This document shows positions 55,135 to 63,555 of a DNA stretch of 64,000 nt, piece by piece (position 1 is the first letter of the stretch; the number at the start of each line of letters is the position of its first letter). The notes below the pieces were generated by a model. The model did not search any database and was not told the origin of the DNA. It was given only the letters and a program-made list of their open reading frames with translations. Source of the stretch: Deltaproteobacteria bacterium (lineage in GTDB: Bacteria > Desulfobacterota > Binatia > UTPRO1); the NCBI GenBank assembly GCA_016200545.1, contig JACQEO010000028.1:1-64000 (forward strand), read 5' to 3'. A program made the translations under genes and the position numbers.

Positions 55135-55857
55135 ATGCGGAGCCCGCGCGCACGCCCGATCCTCGTCGCGACCGCCGCCGCCGCGCTCGTCGGCGGCGTG
55201 ATGGCCTGGGCGGCCGGCGTCCTCGCAATCTCATCGCCCGTGCCGTCGCCCACGCATGTGCCGTTCGCGGCGACGAGCCGGCATCCGTTCGACGACGTCG
55301 CGCATTGGGCGTCGGTCTTCGACGATCCGGCGCGCGATGTGTGGCAGAAGCCGCGCGACGTCGTCGGCGCGCTCGGCCTGCGACCGGGGATGACCGTCGC
55401 CGACCTCGGCGCCGGCACCGGCTACTTCAGCCGCTATCTGTCAGCGGCGGTCGGTGAGACCGGCACCGTCTTCGCCGTCGAGACCGAGCCGAATCTGCTG
55501 GCACGGCTGCGCGAGCGCGCGGAGCAGGAGCAGACGGCGAACGTCACGCCCATCCTCGCGTCGTTCGACGATTCGCGCCTGCCGGCGGGCGCCGTCGACG
55601 TCGTGCTGATCGTCGACACCTTTCACCATCTCGATCGGCGCCTCGAATACCTCACGCGACTGCGGCGTGTGCTGAAGCCGCGCGGCCGTGTCGCCATCGT
55701 CGATTGGCAGGCGACGGAGCTCCCGGTCGGACCGCCCATGGAACACAAGATCGCGCGCGCCGACGTCATCGCCGAGATGCAGGCGGCGGGTTACCGCCTG
55801 ACCGCGGAGCCGGCGATCCTGCCGTATCAGTACGTGCTCGTCTTCACGGCGGCGTGA
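55135..55857 (+). CDS. class I SAM-dependent methyltransferase with N-terminal membrane segment
   Basis: 240 residues. Residues 7-33 (PILVATAAAALVGGVMAWAA) are hydrophobic after a basic start, a signal peptide or anchor. The methyltransferase domain has motif I VADLGAGTGYFSRYLSAAVG, motif II VFAVETEPN and motif IV DVVLIVDTFHHLD. Substrate unknown. SAM is cytoplasmic, so an exported methyltransferase is puzzling; the hydrophobic segment may anchor it facing inward. Divergent from the GDPD gene. Confidence 0.8.
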   Translation: MRSPRARPILVATAAAALVGGVMAWAAGVLAISSPVPSPTHVPFAATSRHPFDDVAHWASVFDDPARDVWQKPRDVVGALGLRPGMTVADLGAGTGYFSRYLSAAVGETGTVFAVETEPNLLARLRERAEQEQTANVTPILASFDDSRLPAGAVDVVLIVDTFHHLDRRLEYLTRLRRVLKPRGRVAIVDWQATELPVGPPMEHKIARADVIAEMQAAGYRLTAEPAILPYQYVLVFTAA

Positions 55858-55936
55858 TCGGGACCTCCCACGCACGGGGATTTCACGGGATCCCAGGGGG
55901 GCTTCAATCCGCTGCGGTCGCGGACGAGAATGGCTC

Positions 55937-56533
55937 GTGCGCTCCCGAGTCCTGCTTATGCTCGCACTGCTCCTGGTCGCGCGCGCCGCGTCCGCGGATT
56001 CGCTCGCCGACGTACGGCAACGCCTGCACGCGGCGAGCGTCAACGTCGGCGACGGCTGCTCCGGCGTCCTCACCGACGGTCGCGACCTCGTCGTCACCGC
56101 CCGCCACTGCGTCACCGATCGCGACTCGCTCGAGATCCGCTTCACGAACGGCCTGGTGCGCACCGCTTGGGTGGCGGCGACGGACGACGTCGCCGATCAA
56201 GCCGTCCTCCTCCTCGAAGACCCGGTGCCGGTAGAGCCGCTGGCACTCGTGCGCACGATCCCGATCTCCGGCACCATCCTCTACTTCGAGGGCAATCCGC
56301 GCGCGCCGCGCTTCCAGGAGGCGCGACTCGATCACACCGGTCGCTGCCCGTCGCTGCCGGGCCTGCCGAACGCCCTCTTCACCACCGTCGACGGCGTCCC
56401 CGGCGACTCGGGCGCTCCTGTCATCGACGCCGGCGGGCGCGTCGTCGGTCTGGTGCACGGCGGGGCGCAGTGTCAGATCGCGACTCCGGCGGACACGCTC
56501 ATCCACCTGATCGACCGCGCCCTCGCCCCGTAG
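55937..56533 (+). CDS. exported trypsin-like serine protease
   Basis: 198 residues. Signal peptide RSRVLLMLALLLVARAASA, cleaved before DSL. The chymotrypsin-fold triad is visible: His in LVVTARHCVTD, Asp in TDDVADQAVLLLED, Ser in VPGDSGAPVIDAGGR. Short for the family, a single minimal domain with no PDZ. Acts in the periplasm or outside. GTG start. Confidence 0.82.
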   Translation: MRSRVLLMLALLLVARAASADSLADVRQRLHAASVNVGDGCSGVLTDGRDLVVTARHCVTDRDSLEIRFTNGLVRTAWVAATDDVADQAVLLLEDPVPVEPLALVRTIPISGTILYFEGNPRAPRFQEARLDHTGRCPSLPGLPNALFTTVDGVPGDSGAPVIDAGGRVVGLVHGGAQCQIATPADTLIHLIDRALAP

Positions 56534-56577
56534 CGAGTTGCCGGCGCGCGCACGTGCGTGGCATACACGCGCACGCG

Positions 56578-57519
56578 ATGGCGACGAGAGCACGCAGAGC
56601 GTCGGCGCCACGCACGCGCGCACGCGCCACCTGGCTCGAGGCTGCCGTGCGCGTGCCCGTCGACGTCGCCGAGCGCGTCGGCACGCTCCTCGTCGAGGCC
56701 GGCTCGCACGGCGTCGTGACCGGCGTGCGCGAGCTCGCGCACGGGCCGCGTGCGCGACGCTATGAGACGGTGCGCGGCTTCTTTCCCGCCGCCGAGCCGG
56801 TGCGGGCGCGGCTCGCGGTGCGCGCCGCCTTGAGCCGCACCGCCGAGCCCGCGCTCGCGCGTGCGCGCGTCGCCTGGCGCGAGCTCGACGCGCGGCTCTG
56901 GGAGATGGACTGGCGGGAGCACTTCCAGCCGGTCGTCGCCGGCCGCTCGCTCGTCGTCGTGCCGCCGTGGAACCGCGAGCGCTTCGGCGACCGGCGCCGC
57001 ATCGTCATTCATCCCGGCATGGCGTTCGGCACCGGACAGCATGCAACGACGCTCTCCTGCCTCGAGGTGCTCGAGCGCCTCGCGAGCCCACCCCCGGCGC
57101 GCGCGCTCGACGTCGGCACCGGAACCGGCGTCCTCGCAATTGCGCTCGCCAAGCTCGGCGTCCGCCGCGTGCGCGCCGTCGACACCGACCCGCAGGCGCT
57201 CACCGCCGCGCGCGCCAACGTGCGCCGGAACGGCCTCGCGGCGCGCATCCGGCTGTCGAGCACGGCGCTCGACGCCGTGCCGCCGCCGGCAACGTCACAG
57301 TTTCCGCTCGTCGTCGCCAATCTCTACGTCGACGCGCTGCTCGCGCTCGCGCCGACGCTCGCGGCCGTGGTCGCGCCCGGCGGCGCGCTCGTCACCTCCG
57401 GCGTGCTGCGCGCGCAGCAGCACCGCCTGCGCACGGCCTTCGCCATGCCGCGCTGGCGCCTGGTGAGCGCGATCCGGCGTGGCGCCTGGGTCACCAGCGT
57501 CTTCAGGCGCGAGGGCTGA
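56578..57519 (+). CDS. prmA: ribosomal protein L11 methyltransferase
   Basis: About 313 residues. The N-terminal substrate-binding part (LEAAVRVPVDVAERVGTLLV) is followed by LWEMDWREHFQPVVAGRSLV and VIHPGMAFGTGQHATTLSCL, the PrmA hallmark. SAM-binding motif ALDVGTGTGVLAIALAKLGV and the NPPF-like segment LVVANLYVDALL follow. Trimethylates L11. The ATG was chosen at MATRARRASAP, where no earlier frame is protein-like. Followed after 1 bp by rsmE, a common pairing. Confidence 0.9.
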   Translation: MATRARRASAPRTRARATWLEAAVRVPVDVAERVGTLLVEAGSHGVVTGVRELAHGPRARRYETVRGFFPAAEPVRARLAVRAALSRTAEPALARARVAWRELDARLWEMDWREHFQPVVAGRSLVVVPPWNRERFGDRRRIVIHPGMAFGTGQHATTLSCLEVLERLASPPPARALDVGTGTGVLAIALAKLGVRRVRAVDTDPQALTAARANVRRNGLAARIRLSSTALDAVPPPATSQFPLVVANLYVDALLALAPTLAAVVAPGGALVTSGVLRAQQHRLRTAFAMPRWRLVSAIRRGAWVTSVFRREG

Positions 57520-57520
57520 C

Positions 57521-58279
57521 GTGCCGCGCTTCTTCGTCCCCGCGAGCGACATCGCCGACGGTACGGCGTCGGTGCGCGGCAGCGAGTTCCGCCACCTGCA
57601 ACGCGTGCTGCGCCTGCGCGAGGGCGACCACGTGACGCTCTTCGACGACGCCGGCACGGAGCACGCGGGCGTCGTCGTGAGCCTCTCGCCACGCGTCGCG
57701 TTGGTGCGGGTCACCGCGTCGACGATGCCGCGACGCGAGTCGCCGCTCGCGCTCACGCTCTACCAGGGCATCCCGAAGGGCCGGAAGATGGATCTCGTCG
57801 TCGAGAAGGCGACCGAGCTCGGCGTGCAGACGATCGTGCCCTTCCACTCCGCGTTCTCGCTCGGCGCCGGCGCCGGCGCTGGAGCAAAGCGCGAGCGCTG
57901 GCAGCGCATCGCCGTCGCCGCTGCGAAGCAGTCGGGCCGCACCAGCGTGCCGGCGATCGCGGCGCCGATCGCGTTCACCGAGGTCGTGGACGCGGCGGCG
58001 GCGCACGATCTCCGCCTGCTCTTCTTCGAAGGCACGGGGACGGTGCCGTTCGTCGCGCTGCCGGAGCCGGCGACGCCGCCGCAATCGGCGGCGATCGCGA
58101 TCGGTCCCGAAGGCGGCTTCAGCCGCGACGAGACCGCCGCCGCGCGCGACGCCGGGTTCGCGCTCGTCGACATGGGACCGCGCATCCTCCGCACCGAGAC
58201 CGCGGCGCTCGTCGCCGCCACACTGGTGCAAGCGCGCTGGGGCGACCTCGGCGCCGCGCACTCGCACCGCGACGCCTGA
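57521..58279 (+). CDS. rsmE: 16S rRNA (uracil1498-N3)-methyltransferase
   Basis: SPOUT-class methyltransferase. About 252 residues. N-terminal PUA-like part RFFVPASDIADGTASVRGSE and FRHLQRVLRLREGDHVTLFD; SPOUT core LTLYQGIPKGRKMDLVVEKA, TELGVQTIVPF, AAAKQSGRTSVP, and the knot AIGPEGGFSRDETAAARDAG with ILRTETAALVA. GTG start immediately after prmA. Confidence 0.94.
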   Translation: MPRFFVPASDIADGTASVRGSEFRHLQRVLRLREGDHVTLFDDAGTEHAGVVVSLSPRVALVRVTASTMPRRESPLALTLYQGIPKGRKMDLVVEKATELGVQTIVPFHSAFSLGAGAGAGAKRERWQRIAVAAAKQSGRTSVPAIAAPIAFTEVVDAAAAHDLRLLFFEGTGTVPFVALPEPATPPQSAAIAIGPEGGFSRDETAAARDAGFALVDMGPRILRTETAALVAATLVQARWGDLGAAHSHRDA

Positions 58280-58356
58280 CGGCGACCGGCGCGTGCCGCG
58301 GCAGGCGCCGTCGCCTTGTGTCGCCGGGGGACGCGGCATAGCATCGCGCCCGCGCC

Positions 58357-59085
58357 ATGGTGGATGCGACGCATTGCCCGGCGTGCGGGCACGTGAACGC
58401 GGTCGCCGCGGAAGCCTGCGCGAGCTGCGGCAAGCCCCTTCCCATCGCCGACATCCTCGTCCATCCCGGTGAGACGTTCCGTGATCCCGACGACCTGAGC
58501 TTTCCCGACGCTGCACCACTCAAGAGCGAGGTGGAGGCTTTCCGGAGCATCGCCGAGCGCATGACGCGCGCGCGCGCGGTGTCCGCAACCCTCGCCGCCG
58601 CGGAGCGCGCCGCGGGGACGCGACCCGCGCACTACGCGGGCTTCGTCATCCGCGCCGTCGCATTCGTCATCGACGCGCTCATTCTCACCGCCTTCACCGT
58701 GCCGCTCGGCATCGCCGCAATCTACGGCGTCAAGGCCGGCCTCGTCGCGAGCGGCACCGACGTCGGCTTCCTCGAGACCGAGGAGGCGCTCGGCCGCCTG
58801 CTCGGTCTCGCGTGGCTCGCGATGGCGACGATCTACTTCACCACGCTGCACCGCAAGACCGGCCAGACGATCGGCAAGGCCGTCCTCGGCATCGCCGTCC
58901 GCCGCGCCCGCGACCTCGCCGGCATCGGCATCGTCCGGAGCCTCATCCGGGTCGTCGGCTACGCCCTCTCGACGGCGGTCTTCTTCCTCGGCTTCCTCAG
59001 CGTCATCCTCGGCCCGCGCAAACGCGGCTGGCACGATTACCTGGCGGGCACGTGCGTCGTGCACCTCGCCCCCGAGGAGGTGTGA
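58357..59085 (+). CDS. zinc-ribbon RDD-family membrane protein
   Basis: 242 residues. An N-terminal zinc ribbon CPACGHVNAVAAEACASCGK (5-26 region) and an acidic linker precede an RDD domain with about four membrane spans: FVIRAVAFVIDALILTAF, ALGRLLGLAWLAMATIYFTT, HRKTGQTIGKAVLGIAVRRA, and GYALSTAVFFLGFLSVILGP. The KRGWHDYLAGTCVV end is typical. Transport or sensing roles are proposed for the family; unproven. Its stop shares one base with the gshB start. Confidence 0.85.
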   Translation: MVDATHCPACGHVNAVAAEACASCGKPLPIADILVHPGETFRDPDDLSFPDAAPLKSEVEAFRSIAERMTRARAVSATLAAAERAAGTRPAHYAGFVIRAVAFVIDALILTAFTVPLGIAAIYGVKAGLVASGTDVGFLETEEALGRLLGLAWLAMATIYFTTLHRKTGQTIGKAVLGIAVRRARDLAGIGIVRSLIRVVGYALSTAVFFLGFLSVILGPRKRGWHDYLAGTCVVHLAPEEV

Positions 59086-60056
59086 TGGCGCTGCGCATCG
59101 CCGTCGTCGCCGATCCCGTCGCGCGCTTCCTCCCCGACAAGGATACGACCTTCGTCCTCATGCTCGAGGCGCAGCGCCGCGGCCACGCCGTTTTCGCGAT
59201 CGAGCATCGCGAGCTCTTCGCCCGCGGGCAAGAGGTGCGTGCCGTCGCCCGTCGCGTCGAGCTGCGCCGTCCGAGCAAGCCCGGCGAGTCGCACTTCACG
59301 TTCCACGAATCGACGGTCGCGCCGCTCGCGAGTTTCGATGCGGTGTTGATGCGCAGCGACCCGCCCGTCGACGACGACTACCTCTACGCCACGCACCTCC
59401 TCTCGCTCGTCGAGGCGCAGGGCGTCTTCGTGCTCAACCGCCCCGCCGCCCTCCGCGACGCCAACGAGAAGCTCTACGCCCTCAACTTCCCCGATGTGAT
59501 CCCGCGGACGCTCGTCGCCCGCGATCTCACGCTCTTGAAGGAGTTCTTGGCGGAGCTCGGCGGCGAGATGATCGTCAAGCCGCCGCACGGCTGGGGCGGC
59601 CTCGGCATCTTCCACGTCCACGCCCAGGACCGGAACCTCAACGCCATCCTCGAGATGATGACCGACAACGGCCACAAGCTCGTCATGGCGCAGGAGTACG
59701 TCAAAGCCGTGCGCGACACCGGCGACGAGCGCGTCATCCTCGTCAACGGCGAGCCCATGGGCGCCGTCGCCCGCATCCCGCGCGAGGACGAGCACCGCAG
59801 CAACCTCCACGTCGGCGGCACCGCCCGCAAGGTCACACTCGGCGCGCGCGAGCGCCGCATCTGCGACCGCGTCGCGTCGCGCCTGCGCGCCGACGGCCTC
59901 TGGCTCGTCGGCCTCGACATCATCGGCGACTTCCTCACCGAGGTGAACGTCACCAGCCCCACCGGCATCCAAGAGATCGATCGCCTCGACGGCATCACCA
60001 TCGAGGCGCGCGTCATCGATCTCGTCGAGCGCAAGGTCGCCGAGTTGAAGAGGTGA
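59085..60056 (+). CDS. gshB: glutathione synthase
   Basis: ATP-grasp ligase joining gamma-glutamylcysteine and glycine. 323 residues, close to the E. coli length. IAVVADPVARFLPDKDTTFV at the N-terminus, VLMRSDPPVDDDYLYATHLL, IVKPPHGWGGLGIFHVH, QEYVKAVRDTGDERVILVNG, and LDIIGDFLTEVNVTSPTG all match. The ATG overlaps the RDD stop by one base, with GAGGAGG upstream. gshA is not in the window. Confidence 0.93.
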   Translation: MALRIAVVADPVARFLPDKDTTFVLMLEAQRRGHAVFAIEHRELFARGQEVRAVARRVELRRPSKPGESHFTFHESTVAPLASFDAVLMRSDPPVDDDYLYATHLLSLVEAQGVFVLNRPAALRDANEKLYALNFPDVIPRTLVARDLTLLKEFLAELGGEMIVKPPHGWGGLGIFHVHAQDRNLNAILEMMTDNGHKLVMAQEYVKAVRDTGDERVILVNGEPMGAVARIPREDEHRSNLHVGGTARKVTLGARERRICDRVASRLRADGLWLVGLDIIGDFLTEVNVTSPTGIQEIDRLDGITIEARVIDLVERKVAELKR

Positions 60057-60119
60057 GCCGCATTTGTTAGGGTTCGCCGGTCTTCACGGCCGCGCCAGCG
60101 GTCGGGCCCACCGGGTCGC

Positions 60120-60192
60120 GGGCAGGTAGCTCAGTCGGTAGAGCAGCAGACTGAAAATCTGCGTGTCGGCAGTTCAATTCTGCCCCTGCCCA
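60120..60192 (+). tRNA. tRNA-Phe (GAA)
   Basis: 73 nt. Acceptor GGGCAGG with CCTGCCC, D arm GCTCAGTCGGTAGAGC, anticodon loop ACTGAAAATCT with anticodon GAA, T arm GGCAGTTCAATTCTGCC, discriminator A. CCA not encoded. An integrase follows 43 bp downstream, so the 3' half is a likely integration site (attL); the second copy was not found before 64000. Confidence 0.96.
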
Positions 60193-60234
60193 CTTTTGCC
60201 GCTGAGCAGTTCCACGCATTTACAGTCCGCTCCT

Positions 60235-61365
60235 CTACCGACTCGCCGCCACATCCGCCCCTGATTCGCACACTTTGTGCGAATCGTGTGGCGGAAGTAG
60301 CTCGACGGTGGGTGTCTTCGAGGCGCTCGCCAAGTAGGCGCCGAGCGTTTGGAGACCCGCGTCGAGATCGGCTGCGCTCACGATATTGTAGCGATCGAAG
60401 ACCGCCCGCGTCTTGTGACCAGTGACGCCCATTGCGATGCGCTCTGGAACGCCGCTGCGGATCAGGTTGCGCACGGCACTGCGGCGAAGATCATGGACAA
60501 GCAGACCCTCGTGACCTGCCGCCTTCGTTGCAGCCGCCCACGTCTTCCGAAAGAGCCCGATGGGCCCACGCTTCCGGTGGAAGATCGTGAGACACTGTAG
60601 GCAACGCCGTTGGCGTGCCTCGGCGAGGATCTCCGCCACGACGCCGGCAATCGGGAGGGTACGAGCCGCGCCGTTCTTGGTAGTGGCGCCACGGATGCGT
60701 AGGACCGTGCCATCCACGTCTCGCCATTCGAGCTGCCTGGCCTCACCGACGCGCATGCCGGTCGCATAGAGGAACCGGACGAACAGACGCAGGCCATCAT
60801 CGGGGAGATGCGAAGCCAGCGCTGAGAAGTCGGCCGGCGTCAGGAAGCCATCGCGGGGTGCCCGCTCGTCGAGGTGCGGCACCTCCAGCCGTGTCGCCGC
60901 CAGCTTGTGACGGATCGCCAGGCGAACCGCCTTCCGCAGCGACGCCATTCGCCGATTGATCGTCGCGGCGGAGGCACCGCCTTCGTTGAGCCAGTCTCGT
61001 GCCTGGGCGTCGAGCAGAGGGAAGTCTAGTTTCGCCACCTCAAGATCGCCCATGGCGACATCCCACGTAGCAACGTGACCCTTCAGCGCCCGAAGGCTTC
61101 GGCATCCTCGACGCTCGTAATCTCCGACCAGTAGCGCGAGCGCCTCGCGTACGGTCAACTTGCGAGCCTCTTTGGAAATCAGGGTTCCGGCCTCTTGTTC
61201 GCCAAGACGCTTGCGCAAGAGATCGAGTGCAACCGCATAGGCCGTCGATTTGCTGCTCTCGCGCTGCTCAACGCCGTCCTGACAGTACGAAATCGACCAC
61301 GTCTTGCCGCGCCGATAGATGCGGCCCTTTCCGTAAGATCGCTTCTTCTCCTTCTTCTCTTTCAT
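60235..61365 (-). CDS. tyrosine-type site-specific integrase
   Basis: About 376 residues. Arm-binding N-terminus (KKRSYGKGRIYRRGKTWSIS), SAM-like core-binding domain (about 75-170), and catalytic domain: Arg in YATGMRVGEARQLEWRDVDG, Lys in ATTKNGAARTLPI, His-x-x-Arg in LLVHDLRRSAVRNLIRSGV, His and Tyr in GVTGHKTRAVFDRYNIV. All active-site residues are present, so it is probably functional. The ATG (MKEKKEKKRS) follows AGGAGG by about ten bases. Oriented towards the tRNA-Phe it likely targets. Confidence 0.93.
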   Translation of the reverse strand: MKEKKEKKRSYGKGRIYRRGKTWSISYCQDGVEQRESSKSTAYAVALDLLRKRLGEQEAGTLISKEARKLTVREALALLVGDYERRGCRSLRALKGHVATWDVAMGDLEVAKLDFPLLDAQARDWLNEGGASAATINRRMASLRKAVRLAIRHKLAATRLEVPHLDERAPRDGFLTPADFSALASHLPDDGLRLFVRFLYATGMRVGEARQLEWRDVDGTVLRIRGATTKNGAARTLPIAGVVAEILAEARQRRCLQCLTIFHRKRGPIGLFRKTWAAATKAAGHEGLLVHDLRRSAVRNLIRSGVPERIAMGVTGHKTRAVFDRYNIVSAADLDAGLQTLGAYLASASKTPTVELLPPHDSHKVCESGADVAASR

Positions 61366-61515
61366 GAGCGTATTTCCTCCTTTGTTCGCTCGACGAATCC
61401 GCAGCAAGACCGCGACGGGCGGCGGCACTGCGATCGCATCCGCTTCCCATCGGTAGATTGTGTTCACCGACGCCCATACGTTCCGCGAGCTTCAACCTGT
61501 GAGAGCGCGAGGCTC

Positions 61516-61875
61516 TTACCGACGTCGTTGCGCCATCCAGCGGAGCAACCCTGCCCGCTGGATACGAAGTACTTTCGGCGCGAGCTTCATTGCGAAGCTC
61601 CACTTCGCTGCCTGCTTGTATACCCACTCCGGGCTCACTTGGAGGTGCGTCGCAACCTCCTCCGCGGTCAAGCACTCGTCATCGACCACCCCACGAGCAG
61701 CGCTGCGTCCCATAGTTGTGAGCCGCGCCATTGCCCGAGCGTGCAACGCCGCGGTCTGCGTCGCGAAGTCCACGAGCACCTCGGGCGCGAGCGTGTCCAC
61801 CGCCTCGATCGGCGGGAGCACCGCGGCGACGGTGTGATCGGCGTCTACGCGCGGGACGCTCACGCCGCCACCCAT
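61516..61875 (-). CDS. helix-turn-helix (excisionase-like) DNA-binding protein
   Basis: 119 residues. The C-terminal half is a winged helix-turn-helix of the excisionase/MerR-N type: CLTAEEVATHLQVSPEWVYK then LAPKVLRIQRAGLLRWMAQR. The N-terminal half is Ala-rich and helical. It lies upstream of the integrase on the same strand, as excisionase genes often do. The 193 bp further upstream (61876-62068) hold no convincing gene, only a start-less frame reading GIATPPAMRVVFVTQSTVTI. Confidence 0.65.
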   Translation of the reverse strand: MGGGVSVPRVDADHTVAAVLPPIEAVDTLAPEVLVDFATQTAALHARAMARLTTMGRSAARGVVDDECLTAEEVATHLQVSPEWVYKQAAKWSFAMKLAPKVLRIQRAGLLRWMAQRRR

Positions 61876-62068
61876 TCTACGTTCGGACCGTTCAGCCTGT
61901 CGTGATGGGATCTCGACGGTGAGCCGGTAGTCCGATGGTGATGCCGCCGTAGATGCCGATCGCGATCGTCACCGTCGACTGCGTCACGAACACGACGCGC
62001 ATCGCCGGCGGCGTAGCGATGCCGACCGGCGACACCGTCGGCAGGGTGTCCCGTCCGAGCGGGAGTCA

Positions 62069-62914
62069 TCACGAGGGCAACTCCGGGCCACGGTAGCGGC
62101 CGCTGTCGAAGATGAACCTGTACGTCTTCGCCTTGTGCTCGGTGTAGCTGAAGTCTGCGTTGACAATCTCGATGATCCCGTAGCGTACAAGCAACTCTAC
62201 GAGACGGGAGCCGTGCATCTTGTCCTTACCGAAGAGACGCCCGACGCGCTCGACGGGTAGGAAGATCAGTTCCTCCTTGCCCTGGCGGATCTGAAGGTAG
62301 AACGCGGTCGAGGCCGCGAGAACGTAGTCAGGCCCGATCGCAGCCGGCTCCGGCGTGATCGGGGCTCGCTTCGCCTCCTCGAAGGCGACTTCGAGGGGCC
62401 CCATTCCCTCCGGGAAACGCACCTTGTGTAAGTCGGCCACGAACTCGATCCACCTGTCCTCGATGGCCTCCTCCGAGATGTCGACGAAGCGCCCGATCTC
62501 ACCGCTCTCCCTCAGCACTTCGCAGAACGCCTCCACGGCTGGGCGATAGTCCGAGAGCACCGCGTTCGCGGCGCCCGGAAGCGCGGACAGGCGGCGCGCT
62601 AGGCGGAACATCAACTGCCATTCTTGGACGCTCCCGCTTTCGGGTCCCACATCGAGGTTGTTCAGAAACTCCTCAGCGGCGTCCATCGCACTCTCGACTG
62701 CCTGGTCGCGAAATGTCGTGCGGATCGACGAAGTCGATCCCTTCTTCTCCCTGGTTTCTTGGGTCTCTTTCTTTTCCTGGGGCTCCTGGGTCTCTGACTC
62801 TCTGGCTCTCCTGTTTCTCTGGGTAACAGACTCCGTGTCCGTGAGAGGCGAGAGCTGTTCCCGCGGCGTTGTTGCATTGCGACGTATGGGGTAGATGGAT
62901 ATTGAGTGCTTCAC
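62069..62914 (-). CDS. mobile-element protein, probable C-terminal winged helix, unknown
   Basis: 281 residues (GTG start). Residues about 20-65 are low-complexity and charged (RESETQEPQEKKETQETREK). The middle is helical (EWQLMFRLARRLSALPGAAN). The C-terminal part FLPVERVGRLFGKDKMHGSR then LVELLVRYGIIEIVNADFSY resembles winged-helix domains seen in uncharacterised integrated-element proteins. No replication or nuclease motif identified. Confidence 0.5.
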   Translation of the reverse strand: MKHSISIYPIRRNATTPREQLSPLTDTESVTQRNRRARESETQEPQEKKETQETREKKGSTSSIRTTFRDQAVESAMDAAEEFLNNLDVGPESGSVQEWQLMFRLARRLSALPGAANAVLSDYRPAVEAFCEVLRESGEIGRFVDISEEAIEDRWIEFVADLHKVRFPEGMGPLEVAFEEAKRAPITPEPAAIGPDYVLAASTAFYLQIRQGKEELIFLPVERVGRLFGKDKMHGSRLVELLVRYGIIEIVNADFSYTEHKAKTYRFIFDSGRYRGPELPS

Positions 62915-62964
62915 TGCCGTTTGAGGGTCGGCGCCGCGGATACGGTCGCCGGCCCTTCTTGTTT

Positions 62965-63183
62965 TCAGACGTCCGCCGTGTTCGCCTCGAACAAGCTATC
63001 GAGCGACCGCGTCGAGACCCCGAGAACGCGCACGATCCGCCGCAGTTCATCGGCGAGGGCGAGCGCGACGCAATCGTCGATCACCGAATCACTACGCATC
63101 GTGCAGTTCCAGGCCGAGATACCAAGCGAGCTCGACGAGGCCGTTGCCACGAGTATGCGCTCTCGCTGATCGGGCGCGATCAT
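62965..63183 (-). CDS. small protein coupled to a MerR-type regulator, unknown
   Basis: 72 residues, MIAPDQRERILVATASSSSL then DDCVALALADELRRIVRVLG. The ATG overlaps the upstream stop in ATGA and has GGAAGG eight bases upstream. One helical segment and a Ser-rich patch; no family recognised. Its coupling suggests a joint role with the regulator. Confidence 0.45.
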   Translation of the reverse strand: MIAPDQRERILVATASSSSLGISAWNCTMRSDSVIDDCVALALADELRRIVRVLGVSTRSLDSLFEANTADV

Positions 63184-63395
63184 GTTATCGCCCTTCCACC
63201 GCATCCCACGTCATCAGCGTCGCGACGCGGCTTCTGGTCCACGCCTACGAGCTGCCGCAACCGTTCCACATCCGCCTCGGTAAAACGCCGGTGTCCCGCC
63301 CAATCCCTTCGGGGTTGGATGAGTCCTCGCCCTTCTAGTCGTCGAACCGTGCTCACGTGGATGCCAACTCGCTCGGCGGCCTTGCCGATCCGCAT
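63180..63395 (-). CDS. MerR-family-type helix-turn-helix regulator
   Basis: 71 residues. MRIGKAAERVGIHVSTVRRL and EGRGLIQPRRDWAGHRRFTE followed by ADVERLRQLVGVD is a MerR-type DNA-binding domain without an effector or dimerisation helix of normal length, so a mini-MerR or phage-type regulator. The ATG has AGAGG five bases upstream; a longer start 28 codons earlier is less supported. Confidence 0.75.
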   Translation of the reverse strand: MRIGKAAERVGIHVSTVRRLEGRGLIQPRRDWAGHRRFTEADVERLRQLVGVDQKPRRDADDVGCGGRAIT

Positions 63396-63500
63396 CGTCG
63401 CCTCTTTCCTCATGTGTTGCGTTCCTCCGTTTGCCGTCAGGTGCGGTCCAGACCCTGCCGCCAAGCAAGCGAAGCACACGTTGCGTGGGCTGTACAGAGC

Positions 63501-63516
63501 AAGATAGAGTTATCTT
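63501..63516. promoter_or_regulatory. possible operator: short inverted repeat
   Basis: AAGATA-GAGT-TATCTT, a 6-bp inverted repeat in an AT-rich patch about 105 bp upstream of the MerR-type gene. Such symmetrical AT-rich sites often bind small helix-turn-helix regulators. No clear promoter hexamers are visible. Confidence 0.25.
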
Positions 63517-63555
63517 GTGTCACAGAGGAACTCGCCGCGACCCGGCTCCAGCCCT

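Noticed and set aside
61876..62068. Small proteins in the gap between the excisionase-like and winged-helix genes
   Set aside because: Two minus-strand frames are Arg/His/Ser-rich artefacts; the protein-like third frame has no start codon with a ribosome site and follows two stop codons.
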